Origin: Salticus scenicus
Taxonomy: Eukaryota; Arthropoda; Arachnida; Araneae; Salticidae
Direction: 5' to 3'
Assembly: GCA_963930645.1 (NCBI GenBank)
Contig: OZ005652.1
Location: 266,289,506 to 266,353,505, forward strand
DNA: 64,000 nt
In this document: piece after piece, positions 60,601-64,000 of the stretch
Position numbering within the stretch: position 1 is the first letter of the stretch
How the letters are laid out: every line of letters starts with the position of its first letter
Program-made: the position numbers and the translations under genes
The notes under the pieces: generated by a model
Told to the model about the DNA's origin: nothing
What the model saw: only the letters and a program-made list of their open reading frames with translations
Database searches by the model: none

Positions 60601-63600
60601 ATTTTTGAATCATTTTTTAAGCATCTAAATTATAAGAAAGATCAATGTTAACTACAGCAGATTTTGCGTAAAAATTTACCACTTCTAAGTCTGAGTAAAA
60701 TTTGAAGGTTATTGTTATCATTTTTGTGTTCCCTACCCGCCTCTCCATTGTCTTATATTCAACAGAGTTTGCATATATACATAATTAAAAACATTCTGTA
60801 TAAAGTGTTAGCTATCGTACTCTTTTACTATAAGTCATAAAAATGCTGTTTGTATTCTCCTCTGCTGTGAATTATTATTTGATTAAAAGCCAAATGTGAA
60901 CGGTAAAAAATCAATTCTGTATTTCCTTACAATTAATTTTTTTTTTTTTAAATAACAATGGTAAAATATATATAGTTTCAATATTATTTATATTATGTAT
61001 ATATATATATATATATATATATTTTGTTTTTTTTTGGGGGGGGGGGAACAATAATTTAGAATTCAGATTTTAAATAAGTTTCCTTTATTGTAAAACTGTG
61101 AAATATGTACATTAAAAAGAGTTTTCTTTTTAAATGTTTTAGGTTACATTTAGAAAATTTTAAAAGATAGGTTAATATATTTAATAATATTAGAAGTGAA
61201 ATATGTATTTAATCATTTAAACGTTTATAAAATAAAGTTAATTATTTTATAAATATCTGTATAATATTAATAATATTTAATGTTATGACTAATTTTATTA
61301 ATATTCAAGATGATATACACCGTGCAAAAATGGCCTTTATCTTTAAAACCATTCGTCATAAGAACATAATCTAGTGATTTAAATAATGTCCTTGACGATG
61401 TAATTTCTAACAGGGTAAAATCCTCAAAATAAAATTCTTAAAATTACAAAGATTTCTATTGCCATCATTTATTTATAATGATGTACAATAAAATAATCTT
61501 GATACAATCACATAAAAAAATTGCATCAATCTAAAGATAAAATTTAATAATTTATATATTTTCAGATTTTGCGAACTTTACAAATATTTTTGACTTCTAA
61601 TAAGGAATCCGTTAAGAAGTATTATTTATTTATTTTTCAGTTTAACTTCAATCCTCTTCGTATAGGATCTCGAAAATTCAGTTCAATCTTTAAAATGAAA
61701 TAGTTTATTTTTTATTTATTTTTTAATGTTAGTATATTAATTTTTCCGCGGTATGGTAACTTTTATACGAATGGTTATGAAAATCAAACCGTCTAATGAT
61801 AACACTTCTCATTAAGAAAATGTAGTTGCCAACTTGTACTTTTTTCTATTAATTTTGCTAAATTTTAATTGAAATTTTTAATAATCTGTTTAGCAGTTTC
61901 TTTCGATTAAACTTGATGATTTTTTTTTTTTTTTTTTTTTTTACAAATAAATAGTGGTGTTAAAAAACTGTTCAAGTTGGCACCTATGTAAAAAGTACAC
62001 ATATATGTGCATTTTGATCTTTTATTAATTTTGGTCAATGATCTCTTATATGAAAACAGCAGAAAAATTAAAAACTTAAAAAATGATGTGGAATGACGCC
62101 CACTTTGCAGAAAAATATAAAAAAAAAAAAATGTATAAGAAAAATTAACTGCACTATAAAAATCGTTAGGGTCAAAATTGAAAAAATTGGACATATCGTA
62201 CGATGATAATAATCGTATATAAAAAAAATTCAACACTCTCAAAATAAAGCTGCTAAACAAACTAGAAACCTAAGTCATATTTACGTTTGAGAGAAGAAAT
62301 TGAATAATATCCAAAGTTAGGGGCGTGATTCAAGCGAGTGAAACACTGAGTTTGAAAGAACTGGGAGGAGAGTTACGTTTATTAATAGTATAAAAATAAT
62401 TGATCCCGACTATGGCAAAGTATGTATGCACTATGTATGTATGTATGTGCAAAGTATGTTGTGAACAAAAATATTTTGAGAAGATAAATAATATACTAAG
62501 GGAAGAAAAAACATTTTTATAAAAGTATTTTTTTCCCCACAAATTTAATAAATTAATTATCGTTCATTTGGGACGACAGGGAAAAATGATCAATCAAAAT
62601 TATTTTGACATGAAAATAAACTTAAAATATTTCTTTTAATAATAAATCACTGAATATTTAGTAGCATATTCTCTGGTATTTATGACGTACTTATATTCAT
62701 TGAAGTAATTTTTACAGTCGATTCAAAATAATTATGTCATTTTCAATTTTAAGAGATTGATACAATATTACTTTTTTGAATAATTTTGGCATAATGTTCT
62801 GCGCTTTAACTTTTTCCACAGATAACTTACCTACATTAAGTACAAACATAAACTTATCCACAACAGGTCTTTGACTTTTTTGCGTTTCACAATATCACTT
62901 ATGTACTTGAATTTGTATTTCGTATCGTTATCTTTTAGAAAATACCACTTAGCTCGCACGTTTCGTTTAGCATATGATACCATATAAATCGGTAGTATAT
63001 CACCATACATATATCTATTTATACTTTATATTTAAAATGTAAACGATCAACGTTGATTTATTACACTTAGAGAACATTTTTAAACCATCACTATAAAGCC
63101 TAGGAGTAGTGAGCGTTTTTATACCTTCCACGTTCATTTATATGTCTGTTAGAAGCAAAAGCTACTAACCGGCAACTGGATCCACATTTATAAAGAGTGA
63201 AAGTAACTTAAGTTTATAAAATTTAAAAAAACAAAGTTGTAAAAATTTAAAATATTTTTACATTTCAATGTTTATATTAAAAAAAAAAAAAAAGTAATGT
63301 ACTTTAGTGTTGCACAAAATTCCTCCGTCCAACATGAAACCTCTAACGCTCAGTAGTGGGTGATTGGAACCGAACTGTCTAACACTGATGTAGCCTGTGT
63401 AATTATTTCATATTATTATTATTTAATTATTTAATTAATTATTTTATTTTATTTTATTTATTTATTTTATTATTATTATTATTTTTTTTTTTTTTGTTTT
63501 TTTTGTTTTTTAAGCATAATTTTATTATGTGATATATTTGATTTTAACACTCTAGAAAAAAGGCCATTTTTAAACTTCTTCACAACAGGTATCATTTTAA

Positions 63601-63625
63601 AATACAAGTCGAGTACATCCAACAC

Positions 63626-63665
<40 letters not shown>

Positions 63666-64000
63666 CTCCGATAACTTTCCATGATTAATTTAGAGTATTA
63701 TTATAGCACATAATTTATATGCGATTCGTCTTAGAAAACATTCATGATTGCAATAACATATTTTTTTCTTTCTCATAAATAACATATTCATAAAATAAAC
63801 GTCTTTATCCTGAATATCTTGAAGTCCTGACTCTTTAATACGCAGACATAATGTTGAAATTGGTAATTAGAAATTTGTGAATAAAATAGAATACATTAAT
63901 CCCAAACTGTGTAACGTAAGTCTATTAAAAGTTCCAGAGCATTTCGTCGTATCTATATAGCAGTCTTACGTAGACGTTTAGAACACACTTATATAATTCA
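60601..64000. other. AT-rich spacer to window end
   Basis: Microsatellites: (AT)n at 60996-61022 followed by T and G runs, poly(T) at 61920-61942, GTAT/ATGT at 62424-62450, poly(T) at 63629-63659. I find no gene, transposon end or tandem array. Confidence 0.5.

Overview
The window looks like a gene desert from a very AT-rich animal genome. No open reading frame exceeds about 190 codons, I see no rRNA or intact tRNA, and I found no host exon I could defend. The protein-coding signals I can recognise are all transposon relics. The mix of Helitrons, ITmD37E-type and other Tc1/mariner elements, Tigger/pogo and an RTE-like LINE suggests an arthropod, possibly a chelicerate such as a spider. That assignment is inference, not something the sequence proves.

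Layout. 1-5.0 kb: AT-rich sequence with one LINE relic (2.47-3.17 kb). 5.0-7.8 and 10.4-14.2 kb: two arrays of 'family B' tandem repeats (about 174-bp units in a roughly 640-bp higher-order repeat, minus-strand sense), one carrying a 264-bp TA-inserted MITE. 15.3-16.8 kb: a 217-bp palindromic MITE and a full-length 'family A' element (about 173-bp units). 18.2-18.6 kb: two pieces of one transposase type in opposite orientations. 21.0-21.9 kb: a non-autonomous Helitron with classical ends. Another Helitron 3' end lies at 23.2 kb. 25.0-27.4 kb: a family A 5' fragment, an ITmD37E transposase pseudogene and a 1.2-kb TIR element with a tRNA-like segment. 28.0-28.7 kb: a 113-bp satellite. 29.7-31.9 kb: a possible TIR element with GC-rich ends. 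36.6-38.1 kb: a promoter-like and ribozyme-like fragment, then a second family A array. 39.1 kb: a MITE. 43.2-44.1 kb: a deleted Tigger/pogo element. 45.1-50.2 kb: two minus-strand Helitrons joined head to tail with no base between them. 50.6-51.2 kb: an inverted family A copy. 52.3 kb: a relic of a PHD/RING-like zinc finger. 53.4-54.6 kb: 'family C' repeats (about 173 bp). 56-60.6 kb: a 520-bp tandem repeat split by an insertion. The rest is AT-rich DNA with microsatellites.

The main observations are these. (1) Three otherwise different tandem-repeat families (A, B, C) share a period near 173 bp and a core: an ACAGGGACAC box, then about 16 bases, then a conserved CATTRYGGCCTATGRG-like block. 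Families A and B also both have an ACTTTCC/GGAAAGT hairpin near one end, followed by a GT- or GTCT-rich microsatellite, so they look like diverged members of one element class. (2) The Helitron pair at 45.1-50.2 kb has an exact CTAG|TC junction. All similarities and periods were read by eye.
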